From Christensenella tenuis (GTDB taxonomy: Bacteria > Bacillota > Clostridia > Christensenellales > Christensenellaceae), in the NCBI RefSeq assembly GCF_014287795.1, contig NZ_JACOON010000004.1:62001-126000 (forward strand): 64,000 nt of DNA, given 5' to 3'. The notes beneath the pieces are model-generated. The model worked only from the letters and a program-made list of their open reading frames with translations. It made no database searches and was not told the DNA's origin. The translations under genes were made by a program, and so were the position numbers. This document shows positions 51,369-59,618 of the stretch, in pieces; positions within the stretch are counted from its first letter, which is position 1; each line of letters begins with the position of its first letter.

Positions 51369-51471
51369 TGTTCCCCTCCCGTCCACAAGGCCGCAAATGA
51401 CCTGTGCGTCACTTTTCTGTTTTCAGTTGTATCTCTGTTCGGATTCAATTTATTATTTGATGTTACCCTCA

Positions 51472-51484
51472 TTTTCCGGGAAAA
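51472..51484. promoter_or_regulatory. Palindrome between the nucleoside operon and its divergent regulator
   Basis: TTTTCC-G-GGAAAA is a perfect inverted repeat in the 198-bp divergent region. It could be the binding site of the neighbouring Crp/Fnr-family regulator, though it does not look like TTGAT-N4-ATCAA. Confidence 0.4.
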
Positions 51485-51566
51485 CATCCTTAAATTCAAT
51501 GCCATATGTCCTAATCCATTGCTTTTTTCATTCTTTTTTGCGATAATAGCTGCGAGGAGCATCAGT

Positions 51567-52256
51567 ATGGCAGAAAACAGGGATAGAATCAGGCAACTAT
51601 TTCGGGATTTAGCCAAAGATCCCCCGGAATATGTAATGGATCATGCGGAATATATCCATTTGAAAAAGAACAGTTACCTGTTCGAGCAAGGCGGTCCACT
51701 CGACTGTGTCTATTTTCTTTGTTCTGGGAAAATTGGCATTTATAACATTTCTACAGATGGTGCAACCAGCCGTATCGTATATATCGCTCCTGGGGAAATT
51801 GTCGGTGAAATGGAAATTTTATGCGGCAAAAATGAAGTGGCTTTCACAGCGAAGGCTTATGAGGTATGCGATATCCTAAAAGTCCATAAACAGGATTTTA
51901 TTACTTGGATGAAAAGTGATCCTGAATTTATGTACCGGATAACCACCAGTGTCGCACAAAAGCTTTATACGGCCGCTACAGCTATCTGTCAGCACGTCCG
52001 TAATGACGCGGTGGGCATTGTAAGCCTATATATTATGGATGCGGTAAAGCCCCAACTTTCTTCCGAACCTATCGCTGTCATTCAGCATACCCGGGCGGAT
52101 ATTGCGGATAACTGCCGGATCAGCGAACGTACGGTAAATCGCAGCATTAAATTTTTAAGCGAACTGGGCCTTATTACCGTTGCGCGTGGAAAGATCACCG
52201 TTACGCGCGATCAATATAACTGCCTGACCGAATCAGACAGTATTTTTTCGGAATAA
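51567..52256 (+). CDS. Crp/Fnr-family transcriptional regulator
   Basis: This 229-residue protein starts at ATG 51567 behind GCGAGGAGCATC. Residues ~25-130 form a cyclic-nucleotide-binding beta barrel (LFEQGGPLDCVYFLCSGKIGIY ... GEIVGEMEILCG). A winged helix follows (HTRADIADNCRISERTVNRSIKFLSELGLITV). The arginine that binds cAMP phosphate is not evident, and there is no FNR-type Cys cluster, so the ligand is unknown. It is transcribed divergently from the nucleoside operon and probably controls it. Confidence 0.9.
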   Translation: MAENRDRIRQLFRDLAKDPPEYVMDHAEYIHLKKNSYLFEQGGPLDCVYFLCSGKIGIYNISTDGATSRIVYIAPGEIVGEMEILCGKNEVAFTAKAYEVCDILKVHKQDFITWMKSDPEFMYRITTSVAQKLYTAATAICQHVRNDAVGIVSLYIMDAVKPQLSSEPIAVIQHTRADIADNCRISERTVNRSIKFLSELGLITVARGKITVTRDQYNCLTESDSIFSE

Positions 52257-52265
52257 ACAAAAAAA

Positions 52266-52294
52266 CGGTTGCTTTTGAGGCAACCGCCCTTTTT
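52266..52294 (+). terminator. Terminator of the Crp/Fnr gene
   Basis: CGGTTGC-TTTTGAG-GCAACCG followed by CCCTTTTT, 10 nt after the stop codon. Confidence 0.88.
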
Positions 52295-52305
52295 CTTGTT
52301 CAGAG

Positions 52306-52983
52306 TCAGCAATTGATATTCGCCTTGCGCGCCTGCCTGCATAGCTTGCGTGCGGCGAGGGTATATTGAAAAAATGCGTGCCGCACTGCCTGAATACCAA
52401 AATGTACGGCCTTCCGTGCGCATTGCTCCCGGAAGCGAAGTAGAAGTACCCAGGCATAGTCAGTCAAAGGGCCGCACATTCCGGTTCGCCGCCCGCCGCC
52501 ACAATCTCTATGCCGTGCAGGTAAGGCCCAATGTTCATCTTTTCAAGCAGCGGCTGGCAAATGATATTTTTGTGCTGTCCCGGCAGCCCCCGGAACAGGG
52601 AAAGCCGCCTGTCTGCCCTTTTCTGGTTTTCTACCCATTGCGTTTGGATAGTCCGCCCCAGCCTGTAGGAAGGCATTCCATCAGCCGTTCGGCCGGCTTT
52701 GTCAGGAAAAGAATTTTTAGCCGGGCCGCCGCATCATTGCCCAGCATTCTCCGCGCCATTGGTCTGCATCTTTCAATCAAGAATCCGTAGAAAAATAAAG
52801 ATACACCGTTTGCCCCGGCCCGGCTTCATTTTATAAGTCCCGGCTTTGTTCCGCGCAAGCGGCGCGCCAGGCTGCTTCGCACGCATAATGTTTTCCGTAT
52901 CCACGCCGCGCTTTCCATCGCCTTTATGAATGCAGCAGAATTTGTATGCGGCAGCCGCGCCACGGCTTCCACATTGCCATGCC
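52306..52983 (-). pseudogene. Decayed DUF5131 (phage Gp37/Gp68-like) gene
   Basis: Translating the minus strand in all frames recovers, in order, pieces I know from DUF5131: GVDTENIM and TYKMKPG (~52,900-52,810), TDS-stop-LKDADQWRGECWAMMRR (~52,785-52,715), ILFLTKPAERLMECLPTGWG (~52,710-52,650), WVENQKRADRRLSLF and QPLLEKMNIGPYL...VAAGGE (~52,640-52,480), then GPLTDYAWVLLLR...CRQARKANINC ending at 52306. At least three frame changes and an internal stop separate them, so the gene is dead. Intact members have an N-terminal Cys motif reminiscent of radical-SAM proteins. It lies between dUTPase and the Crp/Fnr terminator. Confidence 0.75.
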
Positions 52984-53433
52984 CTATTTCCCCGTGGACC
53001 CAAAGCCGCCCGCGCCGCGCAAGGTATCTTCCAGTTCCTCCGCTTCACAAAAAGAAACTGCGAGAACCGGCGTGACCACCACCTGCGCAATTCGTTCCCC
53101 CGGCTCCACAGTTTGCGGGCTGCCCGAATGGTTCATCAGGGCAATCATCCATTCCCCACGGTAGTCGCTGTCCACAACCCCTACCTTATTTGCGGGGGCA
53201 AGTCCCTGCTTTGTTGCAAGGCCGCTGCGCGCATAAATCAGTCCCGCATATCCAACCGGAATCTCCGCGGCAAGGCCCGTGGGAATCATTTTTGTTTCTC
53301 CCGGGGCAATCACAACCGCTTCGTCAAGGCAGGCATACAGGTCCGCGCCTGCGGAATATTCCGATCCATAGGTTGGAAGCACCGCTCCGTCCCGTAATTT
53401 TTTAACGTTTATGTTTGTCCGCTCCACATGCAA
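52984..53433 (-). CDS. dut: dUTP diphosphatase
   Basis: This 149-residue trimeric enzyme hydrolyses dUTP to dUMP. All five motifs are visible: SAGADLYA (1), ARSGLA (2), GVVDSDYRGEW (3, catalytic Asp), PGERIAQ (4) and RGAGGFGSTG (5, the flexible tail). Complete and of standard length. It is upstream of a decayed DUF5131 gene; both are sometimes phage-borne, so the pair could be left from an old prophage, but dut is also a normal host gene. Confidence 0.95.
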   Translation of the reverse strand: MHVERTNINVKKLRDGAVLPTYGSEYSAGADLYACLDEAVVIAPGETKMIPTGLAAEIPVGYAGLIYARSGLATKQGLAPANKVGVVDSDYRGEWMIALMNHSGSPQTVEPGERIAQVVVTPVLAVSFCEAEELEDTLRGAGGFGSTGK

Positions 53434-53477
53434 AACCCCCTTGTAAAAAGTGATTTTATTATATCATAAAATAGGTT

Positions 53478-54092
53478 TTAATGTGTCTTTTTGCCTGAAG
53501 CGGAGCAGGAAATATCTTCACCGAAAAGCGTACGTTCAATCCGTTTGTCGGGTGTAAACCACAGCACAAGAGAGAGTGCAATGGAAATGACTACCGCAAT
53601 CGGGAAGAAAAAACCGATGCCAAGGCCTGTGCCGACAATTACAAAGGTAATCTTGGATTTACGGAAGCCGCACAGCGCGCGGGCAACCTCGGAGTCCGCT
53701 CCATTCACCTTCACGAGGGAATGCGCGAGCGCCGCATAACTGATATCCGCGAGCAGTACAACAACACCGTATGTAATTTCGGGCGCCGTATCAAACAGGT
53801 GCTCGTCTACCCACGCCGTGACAAACGGAAAAAAGGTTAGGCACAGGATAAACGCCATATTGTGCCACAGCACACGTCCGTTGATCTTTTTCGAAACCTG
53901 CAGGAGATGGTGGTGGTTGTTCCAATAGATTGCAAGCGAAACAAAGCTCAGGATATAGATCAGGAATTTAAAACGCATTCCCCATAACGCTGCGAAAGTT
54001 GGCTCCATAGGCACTGCAAAATCGAGCACCAGAATGGTCATAATAATTGCGATTACGGCGTCCGTAAACGCCTCAAGCCTTGTTTTAGGCAC
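53478..54092 (-). CDS. TMEM175-family potassium channel-like protein (DUF1211)
   Basis: The protein has 204 residues from GTG 54092, chosen because GGGGGAATTCCT precedes it. The N-terminal helix carries the RLEAFTDAVIAIIMTILVLD motif of bacterial TMEM175 (RxxxFxDAV). Six hydrophobic helices follow, with YWNNHHHLL after helix 3. Bacterial TMEM175 proteins form tetrameric, potassium-selective leak channels. Monocistronic by context. Confidence 0.9.
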   Translation of the reverse strand: MPKTRLEAFTDAVIAIIMTILVLDFAVPMEPTFAALWGMRFKFLIYILSFVSLAIYWNNHHHLLQVSKKINGRVLWHNMAFILCLTFFPFVTAWVDEHLFDTAPEITYGVVVLLADISYAALAHSLVKVNGADSEVARALCGFRKSKITFVIVGTGLGIGFFFPIAVVISIALSLVLWFTPDKRIERTLFGEDISCSASGKKTH

Positions 54093-54153
54093 AGGAATTC
54101 CCCCTTGTTTTTGTCTGCAATTCAAATTTACACCTCCGCGCGGTGCTGCAAAC

Positions 54154-54179
54154 AAAAATCCCGGGGCAAATGTCCCGGG
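54154..54179 (-). terminator. Terminator with CCCGGG stem
   Basis: On the minus strand CCCGGG-ACATTTGC-CCCGGG is followed by ATTTTTG. It would end transcripts coming from the nucleotidyltransferase gene ~285 bp upstream; the stretch between holds no gene I can see. Confidence 0.65.
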
Positions 54180-54463
54180 TTCAAACTCTCGATACTTTCT
54201 AAAAGGGGAAAGTTCCCCTGGTCTATGGTCTATTGGACGGCATATACTGCGCGTCCACCGAATCGCTCCTCCGGCTGTTTTGCCGCCACACGGGCCTGGC
54301 GAGCCGTAGCTGTACCCTCAAAAAGGATCTATCTATGTAGCGGCAAAATTTTTCGGCAAGCTCAAACCAGGGCAGTTGCCCCGGAATAGATCACTGCGCC
54401 GCTTCATTTACGGCGTCCCGGCAAATAATCGGCGCCCGGCCATCCGGCAAGCTGCGGCAAACA

Positions 54464-55285
54464 TCATTCACCGCACAAATTCTCCGTTTCTTCAATCAGT
54501 ATTTCAGTCTCGATACAGCTTTCGTTTGCGGACTTTTCGGATAATGAAAAAATCCCGTTTACCCGCCTGCCGTAATGGGCTGGCTTCACCGGAAATGTAT
54601 CGATGCGGGCAGCCGCTTTCTTTTCGTTCAGGCAATACTCCCTGTTATACGCGAACAGCACCTGGTTGAGGGCGGATACTGCCCGGAAAAGATGCCCCGC
54701 CACATAATACAGGTCGCCTTCCTGCGCATGCTCCTTTGCAAGGCTGCATGAAAACCGTGCTTCAAACAGAAAAAAGTCCATCAGCGAATGCCGCAGCCTG
54801 TCCGGATAATTTTCCGCCCATTTTTTCAACTGCAGGAAATCGTCATCCCTGCTGTATAGAACGCGCGCCGCAGCCAGCTCCCCGCGGTACATCACGTTAA
54901 GGTAGGCATGCGGATGTCCAGTCTGGTAGTTTGCCGATATCATTCCCTGCTCGCACTGGCCAACGCATTTACGTACCCGCCTGGTTTCCCGTAAAATCAG
55001 GTCCGTACGGTATCCCTCCGTCATCAGCCATCCACCGCAGTTTACCCAGTCTCCCCACTCGCCCTCCGGGCACACCAGCGCTTCCCGGCGCTCGTCGTCC
55101 AGCTTTTGCGCAGCATGGTTCAGTGCCTTGAGGTCAAGCCTGTTTTTGTCATAGTAAATTCCAATATCAATATCCGAACCAGGCCCTGCCGTTCCAGTCG
55201 CGCGCGAACCGCCCAGCACAATTCCCTGAATGAACGGCAAGGCAGCCAGTTCCTCCGCGATGGATCCAATTAAGTGTTCTGTCAT
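54464..55285 (-). CDS. Nucleotidyltransferase-domain protein
   Basis: This 273-residue protein has the minimal pol-beta-type site GGSRATGTAGPGSDIDIGIYY (Gly-Ser and the two Asp, about residues 25-45). An all-helical C-terminal part (LRHSLMDFFLFEARFSCSLAKEHAQ...) resembles the helical domain of DUF4037/kanamycin-nucleotidyltransferase-like proteins. No antitoxin partner is adjacent. It may modify a small molecule, such as an aminoglycoside; substrate unknown. Confidence 0.82.
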   Translation of the reverse strand: MTEHLIGSIAEELAALPFIQGIVLGGSRATGTAGPGSDIDIGIYYDKNRLDLKALNHAAQKLDDERREALVCPEGEWGDWVNCGGWLMTEGYRTDLILRETRRVRKCVGQCEQGMISANYQTGHPHAYLNVMYRGELAAARVLYSRDDDFLQLKKWAENYPDRLRHSLMDFFLFEARFSCSLAKEHAQEGDLYYVAGHLFRAVSALNQVLFAYNREYCLNEKKAAARIDTFPVKPAHYGRRVNGIFSLSEKSANESCIETEILIEETENLCGE

Positions 55286-55308
55286 TGCTTTCCCCTTTTT
55301 GTCATTTG

Positions 55309-55608
55309 CTATTTTTTAAAAAATTCCGCGAACACACCATCCTGTTCGGGGAAATGCGTCACAAAGCCAACGGCAATTTCTCCGCCTGTCATCCCGATGA
55401 TCTTCCGGGTCATCTCTTCACCGAACGCACCGCACAGCTCGATTGCACCCACGCCATCCTCTTTCAGTTCCATAATTTTTGCGTACGCTTCTTCCGGATT
55501 TTTTACGGAATAAATATACGTGGTCTGCTTGCCCGTTTCAAACTGCGCATGGTGCTGCGCGGGGTCATAATGCGCTCCCATCAGCAAAAATGCAAATTTC
55601 TTTTTCAT
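55309..55608 (-). CDS. DUF6506 family protein
   Basis: This 99-residue protein reads KFAFLLMGAHYDPAQHHA, then AIELCGAFGEEMTRKI and FPEQDGVFAEFF, which I know as DUF6506. It is a small cytoplasmic alpha/beta protein with no known function. It overlaps by 4 nt the end of the GyrI-like gene upstream, so the two are probably one transcript. Confidence 0.75.
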   Translation of the reverse strand: MKKKFAFLLMGAHYDPAQHHAQFETGKQTTYIYSVKNPEEAYAKIMELKEDGVGAIELCGAFGEEMTRKIIGMTGGEIAVGFVTHFPEQDGVFAEFFKK

Positions 55609-56243
55609 GCTTCCTTCCTTTCCACGGGCAGGCGCAACACTGTTCTAAGACGCTTTGGCGCAGTGCGCCGCGGGTCTCCAAGATAGATTTCATGATGCTT
55701 GCGCTTTGTTCCCGTCATGTCCTTCAGTCCGTTTTCCTCGATATACCGGTGCAGGGCTTCGACCGTCTCCGCTTCTTTTGAATAAGGTCCAACGTGCATC
55801 ATCTGTGCGCACAGCCCTTCTTCGAAGGTTTCAAAGCGCGCTCCGGAAATATCCACGTCCGGCTTTTTTCTGCGGCATTCCTCCATCGCCCAGCCGAATA
55901 CGTCCGGCGTTACAAATTCAGGCTGGCGGATCATGGAAATCCACATCCACTCCCCGCGCCGGTCCGTTTCAAACCGCCCTTTATCGCCATACCAAAGCCC
56001 CTCAAGCGGTGGAACCACATATTCAAAATATCCTTCTGGCTGCATGCCGCCCATTTTGCTCATTTTGATCGTAAAGGAAAGCGCATACAGCGCCCTCACG
56101 GCATTCTGGTATTCCACGTCTTCCGGCGCGCCCTTTCCATCCACCATAATAAAATGGATGGGCGGCACCTCGACCAGCATGGGTTTTGCCTTCGGCAGGT
56201 ATAAATCCTTATATTCCTTTTTATAATCCAGCTTATCCGCCAT
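55605..56243 (-). CDS. GyrI-like small-molecule-binding protein
   Basis: This ~212-residue protein starts at ATG 56243 or 56249, both behind GCGGGGAC; I prefer 56243 for spacing. PIHFIMVDGKGAPEDVEYQNAVRALYALSFTIK is the conserved start of the SF_BCR/GyrI-like group, and HVGPYSKEAETVEALHRYIEENGL with KHHEIYLGDPRRTAPKRLRTVLRLPV the end. There is no HTH, so it is a stand-alone ligand-binding or small-molecule-hydrolase (cyclopropanoid cyclase/hydrolase-like) member. It is followed by the DUF6506 gene. Confidence 0.87.
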   Translation of the reverse strand: MADKLDYKKEYKDLYLPKAKPMLVEVPPIHFIMVDGKGAPEDVEYQNAVRALYALSFTIKMSKMGGMQPEGYFEYVVPPLEGLWYGDKGRFETDRRGEWMWISMIRQPEFVTPDVFGWAMEECRRKKPDVDISGARFETFEEGLCAQMMHVGPYSKEAETVEALHRYIEENGLKDMTGTKRKHHEIYLGDPRRTAPKRLRTVLRLPVERKEA

Positions 56244-56249
56244 CCACAT

Positions 56250-56589
56250 GTCCCCGCTTTCCTATAGTATAGTTGTAAACGAAAACAGAGAGAAAAGCAA
56301 TAGCATTCCCCAATTAAAAACGCGGGGGAACGTCCGGTCCCTAAAAAGGAAAACAAGAGATTTTTCATTCATTTATTGCACCGAAGCTCCGTTTGCTGTA
56401 AGATAAAGATGCACCTGTGATAAAATGGACAAGCGGCGGCAAATATCCGGTGTTGCCCCGGTTTGCAGGGCGCATTCTGGGAAAGGGCAGGGTTTATAAA
56501 TTGGCGTGAATTGCGGCCGGTACGCAGAAGGAAACGCGTTTTATGCCCTCTTTCATAAATTAAAAAACTTGAATGAATGGAGGATCAAT
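56250..56589. other. Divergent intergenic region, no gene seen
   Basis: About 340 bp between the GyrI-like gene and the flavo-diiron gene. On the minus strand TATACT lies ~15 bp before the GyrI-like Shine-Dalgarno; on the plus strand TGATAAAAT near 56418-56426 could be a -10. Neither has a convincing -35. Confidence 0.4.
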
Positions 56590-58437
56590 ATGTACTGCAC
56601 AAGAAAAGTAACGGATGATTTGATATGGGTTGGCGCAGACGACCGCAGGCTCGCCATGTTTGAGGGGGTCTACTCCGTACCGGACGGCGTATCCTATAAC
56701 TCCTACCTGCTTACGGATGAAAAGACGGTCTTGTTTGATACGGTAGACAAAGCCGTTGCCAAAACTTTTTTTGAAAATCTGGAACATGCGCTTTCCGGAA
56801 GGAAGCTGGATTACCTCGTAGTCCAGCACATGGAGCCAGACCATTCCGCAACGATCGACGAGCTCTTGCTGCGTCATCCGGAAACAACGATTATCTGCAA
56901 CGATAAAATCAAAAAAATGATCGGCCAGTTTTTCAGTACCGGCCTTGAAAGCAAGACACAGACCGTAAAGGAAGGCGATACACTCGAAACGGGCCGCCAC
57001 AATTTGACGTTCGTGATGGCGCCGATGGTCCACTGGCCGGAAGTCATGGTCACTTATGATTCCACGGATAAAATTCTTTTTTCCGCCGACGCGTTCGGTA
57101 CGTTCGGCGCGCTCAACGGTGCGCTCTTTGCGGACGAAGTGGATTTTGCACGGGATTTCATGGACGAGGCGCGCCGGTACTATACAAACATCGTCGGTAA
57201 ATACGGTACGCAGGTGCAGGCCCTCCTAAAAAAAGCATCTTCGCTTGATATCGAGATGATCTGCCCCCTCCACGGCTTTGTGTGGCGGAGCAACCTCGGG
57301 GACTATATTGATAAATATGCACGGTGGAGCGCTTACACGCCGGAAGATACCGGTGTAATGATCGCTTATGCGTCCGTTTACGGAAATACGGAAAATGCGG
57401 CGAATATCCTTGCATGCCTCCTGCGTGACCGGGGAATTAAGACAGTTATGTTCGACGTTTCGGTTATTCCCGCTTCCGAAGTGGTCGCGGCTTCCTTCCG
57501 CTGGAGCCACCTCGTGTTTGCGTCCACCACGTATAACGCGGGAATCTTTGTAACGATGGACGAACTGTTGCGCGACCTTGCCTCGCACAACCTGCAGAAC
57601 AGGACGGTTGCGTTTATCCAGAACGGATCATGGGCGCCGACCAGCGGCAAGCTGATGCGCGAAATCATCGAACCGCTCAAAAATATGACTATTCTCGATG
57701 AAACCGTCAATATCGCTTCGTCCCTCAAACCGGAGCAAGGCGCGGATATGGAGAAACTGGCGGATGCAATTGCCGCTTCCATGCCGCACTTCGAGGCCGC
57801 GGGGGGCCCGAAAAACGCGTCCGTTGATATAGACGCGCTGTTCAAGTTGAGCTACGGGTTGTTCGTGGTGAGCGCGCAGGACGAAAGCGGGCGTGATAAC
57901 GGCTGCATCACCAACACCGTCATGCAGATCACCGATGCGCCGAACCGCATTGTAATCGGCATAAACAAGGCCAACTGTACGCACGATATGATCCTTAAAA
58001 CCGGGAAATTTACCGTGTCCGTGCTGACGGAGGACGCTCCGTTTAAGCTGTTCCAGCATTTTGGCTTCAAGAGCGGCAGGGATGTGGATAAATTCCAGGA
58101 GTTCAAGCATATGGACCGTTGCGCAAACGGGCTGTATTATCTTTCCAAGTATTCCAATGCAGTGATCTCCGGCAACGTAATTTCCACGCAGGATTGCGGT
58201 ACGCATACGCTGTTCGTTGCGGATGTAACGGAAGCGCGCGTTCTTTCAGACACGCCGTCGGTGACGTATGAATACTATTTCGAGCATATCAAGCCCAAGC
58301 CTCCTGTAACGTCGGGCGTCGAGAAGGGCTTTGTGTGCAAAATGTGCGGTTATGTTTACGAGGGGGATGCTCTCCCGGCAGATTTCATCTGCCCGTTGTG
58401 CAAACACGGCGCAGACGCGTTCGAACCGTTGAAATAA
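56590..58437 (+). CDS. Flavo-diiron protein fused to flavin reductase and rubredoxin domains
   Basis: The protein has 615 residues from ATG 56590, set by GGAGGATCAAT. Residues 1-250 form the beta-lactamase-like diiron domain with ligands H80, E82, D84 (HMEPDH), H148, D167 and H228, all present. Residues ~255-395 form the flavodoxin domain (IAYASVYGNTENAA). Residues ~420-565 resemble an FMN-binding flavin reductase (VVSAQDESGRDNGCITNT). Residues ~575-615 are rubredoxin with C583-x2-C586 and C601-x2-C604. The protein reduces O2 or NO to water or N2O; with both electron-carrier domains built in it can take electrons directly from NAD(P)H or a partner. Confidence 0.93.
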   Translation: MYCTRKVTDDLIWVGADDRRLAMFEGVYSVPDGVSYNSYLLTDEKTVLFDTVDKAVAKTFFENLEHALSGRKLDYLVVQHMEPDHSATIDELLLRHPETTIICNDKIKKMIGQFFSTGLESKTQTVKEGDTLETGRHNLTFVMAPMVHWPEVMVTYDSTDKILFSADAFGTFGALNGALFADEVDFARDFMDEARRYYTNIVGKYGTQVQALLKKASSLDIEMICPLHGFVWRSNLGDYIDKYARWSAYTPEDTGVMIAYASVYGNTENAANILACLLRDRGIKTVMFDVSVIPASEVVAASFRWSHLVFASTTYNAGIFVTMDELLRDLASHNLQNRTVAFIQNGSWAPTSGKLMREIIEPLKNMTILDETVNIASSLKPEQGADMEKLADAIAASMPHFEAAGGPKNASVDIDALFKLSYGLFVVSAQDESGRDNGCITNTVMQITDAPNRIVIGINKANCTHDMILKTGKFTVSVLTEDAPFKLFQHFGFKSGRDVDKFQEFKHMDRCANGLYYLSKYSNAVISGNVISTQDCGTHTLFVADVTEARVLSDTPSVTYEYYFEHIKPKPPVTSGVEKGFVCKMCGYVYEGDALPADFICPLCKHGADAFEPLK

Positions 58438-58448
58438 CTCCCGGCAGA

Positions 58449-58477
58449 TTGACAGAAAAAAAGCGGTGTGCTAGGAT
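58449..58477 (+). promoter_or_regulatory. Promoter upstream of the nitrilase gene
   Basis: TTGACA (58449-58454), a 17-nt spacer and TAGGAT (58472-58477). Transcription would begin just before the terminator hairpin at 58490. Confidence 0.6.
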
Positions 58478-58489
58478 AGAGTTGTATTC

Positions 58490-58522
58490 AAAGGCGAATC
58501 CATGGGGTTCGCCTTTCTTTTT
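58490..58522 (+). terminator. Terminator of the flavo-diiron gene, inside the nitrilase leader
   Basis: AAAGGCGAA-loop-TTCGCCTTT (perfect 9-bp stem) followed by CTTTTT. Because a promoter lies just upstream, the hairpin may also attenuate nitrilase expression. Confidence 0.82.
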
Positions 58523-58549
58523 GAAACAAAACAAAGGAGTTTACAGTAA

Positions 58550-59572
58550 ATGGAGAAAGTAACGAAATATAAGGCGGCGGCCTGCCAGATTGCTCCCGTC
58601 TTCCTTGACCGGGACGCAACGGTGGAAAAGGTATGCGGATTTATTGGCGAAGCAGCCTCAAACGGCGCGAAGGTGATCGCGTTTCCCGAGGCCCTGATTC
58701 CCGGATATCCCTGGTGGATCTGGCTGGGGGACCCTTTTGTGTACGGAATGAAATTTTACCGGCAGCTGTATGACAACGCTGTCGAGATTCCGGGAAAATC
58801 TGTACGGAAATTGAGCAGGTGCGCAAGGAAAAATGACGTGTATGTCTGCGTTTCCGTGACCGAAAAGGACGGAGGATCGCTTTATCTTACACAGCTTTGG
58901 TTCTCCCCCTCCGGTGACCTGATCGGCAAGCACCGCAAGCTGAAAGCAACGGGCGCGGAAAAAACCATCTGGGGGGACGGCGACGGCAGCATGATGCCTG
59001 TTTTCGAAACCGAATACGGAAATCTTGGCGGCTTGCAGTGCTGGGAACATATGCTCCCGCTCAATATCGCGGCAATGGGCTCGATGAACGAACAGGTCCA
59101 TGTTTCCTCCTGGCCCGCTTTCCTGCCCCAGCCGGATGCGCTGTTCCGGCAGGAGCCGTGTGAAACCTGCGCAAAATATTATACGGTTGCAAACCAGACC
59201 TTCACGTTGATGGCCTCGCAGATTTATACGCAGGAAATGCAGGATATGCTTTGCGAAAACGATACCCAGCGAATGATCCTTGCCGTGGGCGGCGGATGCA
59301 CAAAAATTTTCGCTCCTTCCCTACAGGTAATCAGCGGGGAAATCCCGGCCGATGAAGAAGGAATTGCCTATGCGGATATCGACCTTTCCCTGATTCCGGT
59401 TGGAAAATACCTGGTCGATCCGGCCGGGCATTATTCAACGCCCGGTTTTCTGCGCCTGACATTTGACCGTTCAGAACATTTCCCCGTGATGGTTCAGGGG
59501 GAGGCGGCCTGCCATTTTATTGGTTATGACCAGCTCCAGGCCTCCGCGGAATGCCCCTGCGGAACAAGATAG
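58550..59572 (+). CDS. Nitrilase (carbon-nitrogen hydrolase)
   Basis: This 340-residue protein starts at ATG 58550 behind AAAGGAG. It has the catalytic triad E47 (AFPEALIPGYPWW), K130 (HRKLKATGAE) and C164 (GGLQCWEH). The PGYPWW and CWEH contexts are those of true nitrilases (branch 1) rather than amidases, so it should turn a nitrile into an acid and ammonia. Length fits. It is the only such enzyme here; the natural nitrile is unknown. A -35/-10 pair lies just upstream of the terminator in its leader. Confidence 0.9.
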   Translation: MEKVTKYKAAACQIAPVFLDRDATVEKVCGFIGEAASNGAKVIAFPEALIPGYPWWIWLGDPFVYGMKFYRQLYDNAVEIPGKSVRKLSRCARKNDVYVCVSVTEKDGGSLYLTQLWFSPSGDLIGKHRKLKATGAEKTIWGDGDGSMMPVFETEYGNLGGLQCWEHMLPLNIAAMGSMNEQVHVSSWPAFLPQPDALFRQEPCETCAKYYTVANQTFTLMASQIYTQEMQDMLCENDTQRMILAVGGGCTKIFAPSLQVISGEIPADEEGIAYADIDLSLIPVGKYLVDPAGHYSTPGFLRLTFDRSEHFPVMVQGEAACHFIGYDQLQASAECPCGTR

Positions 59573-59581
59573 CAACACAAA

Positions 59582-59611
59582 AAAAGGCCCTGCTTAAAGC
59601 AGAGCCTTTTT
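59582..59611. terminator. Bidirectional terminator between nitrilase and isomerase genes
   Basis: AAAAGGC-C-CTGC-TTAAA-GCAG-A-GCCTTTTT: the two convergent genes share this hairpin with A and T runs on either side. Confidence 0.87.
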
Positions 59612-59618
59612 ACTTTGC

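Noticed and set aside
54034..54470. Small plus-strand frames near the CCCGGG terminator
   Set aside because: They cover a terminator and the antisense of the TMEM175 and nucleotidyltransferase genes, with no start signal.
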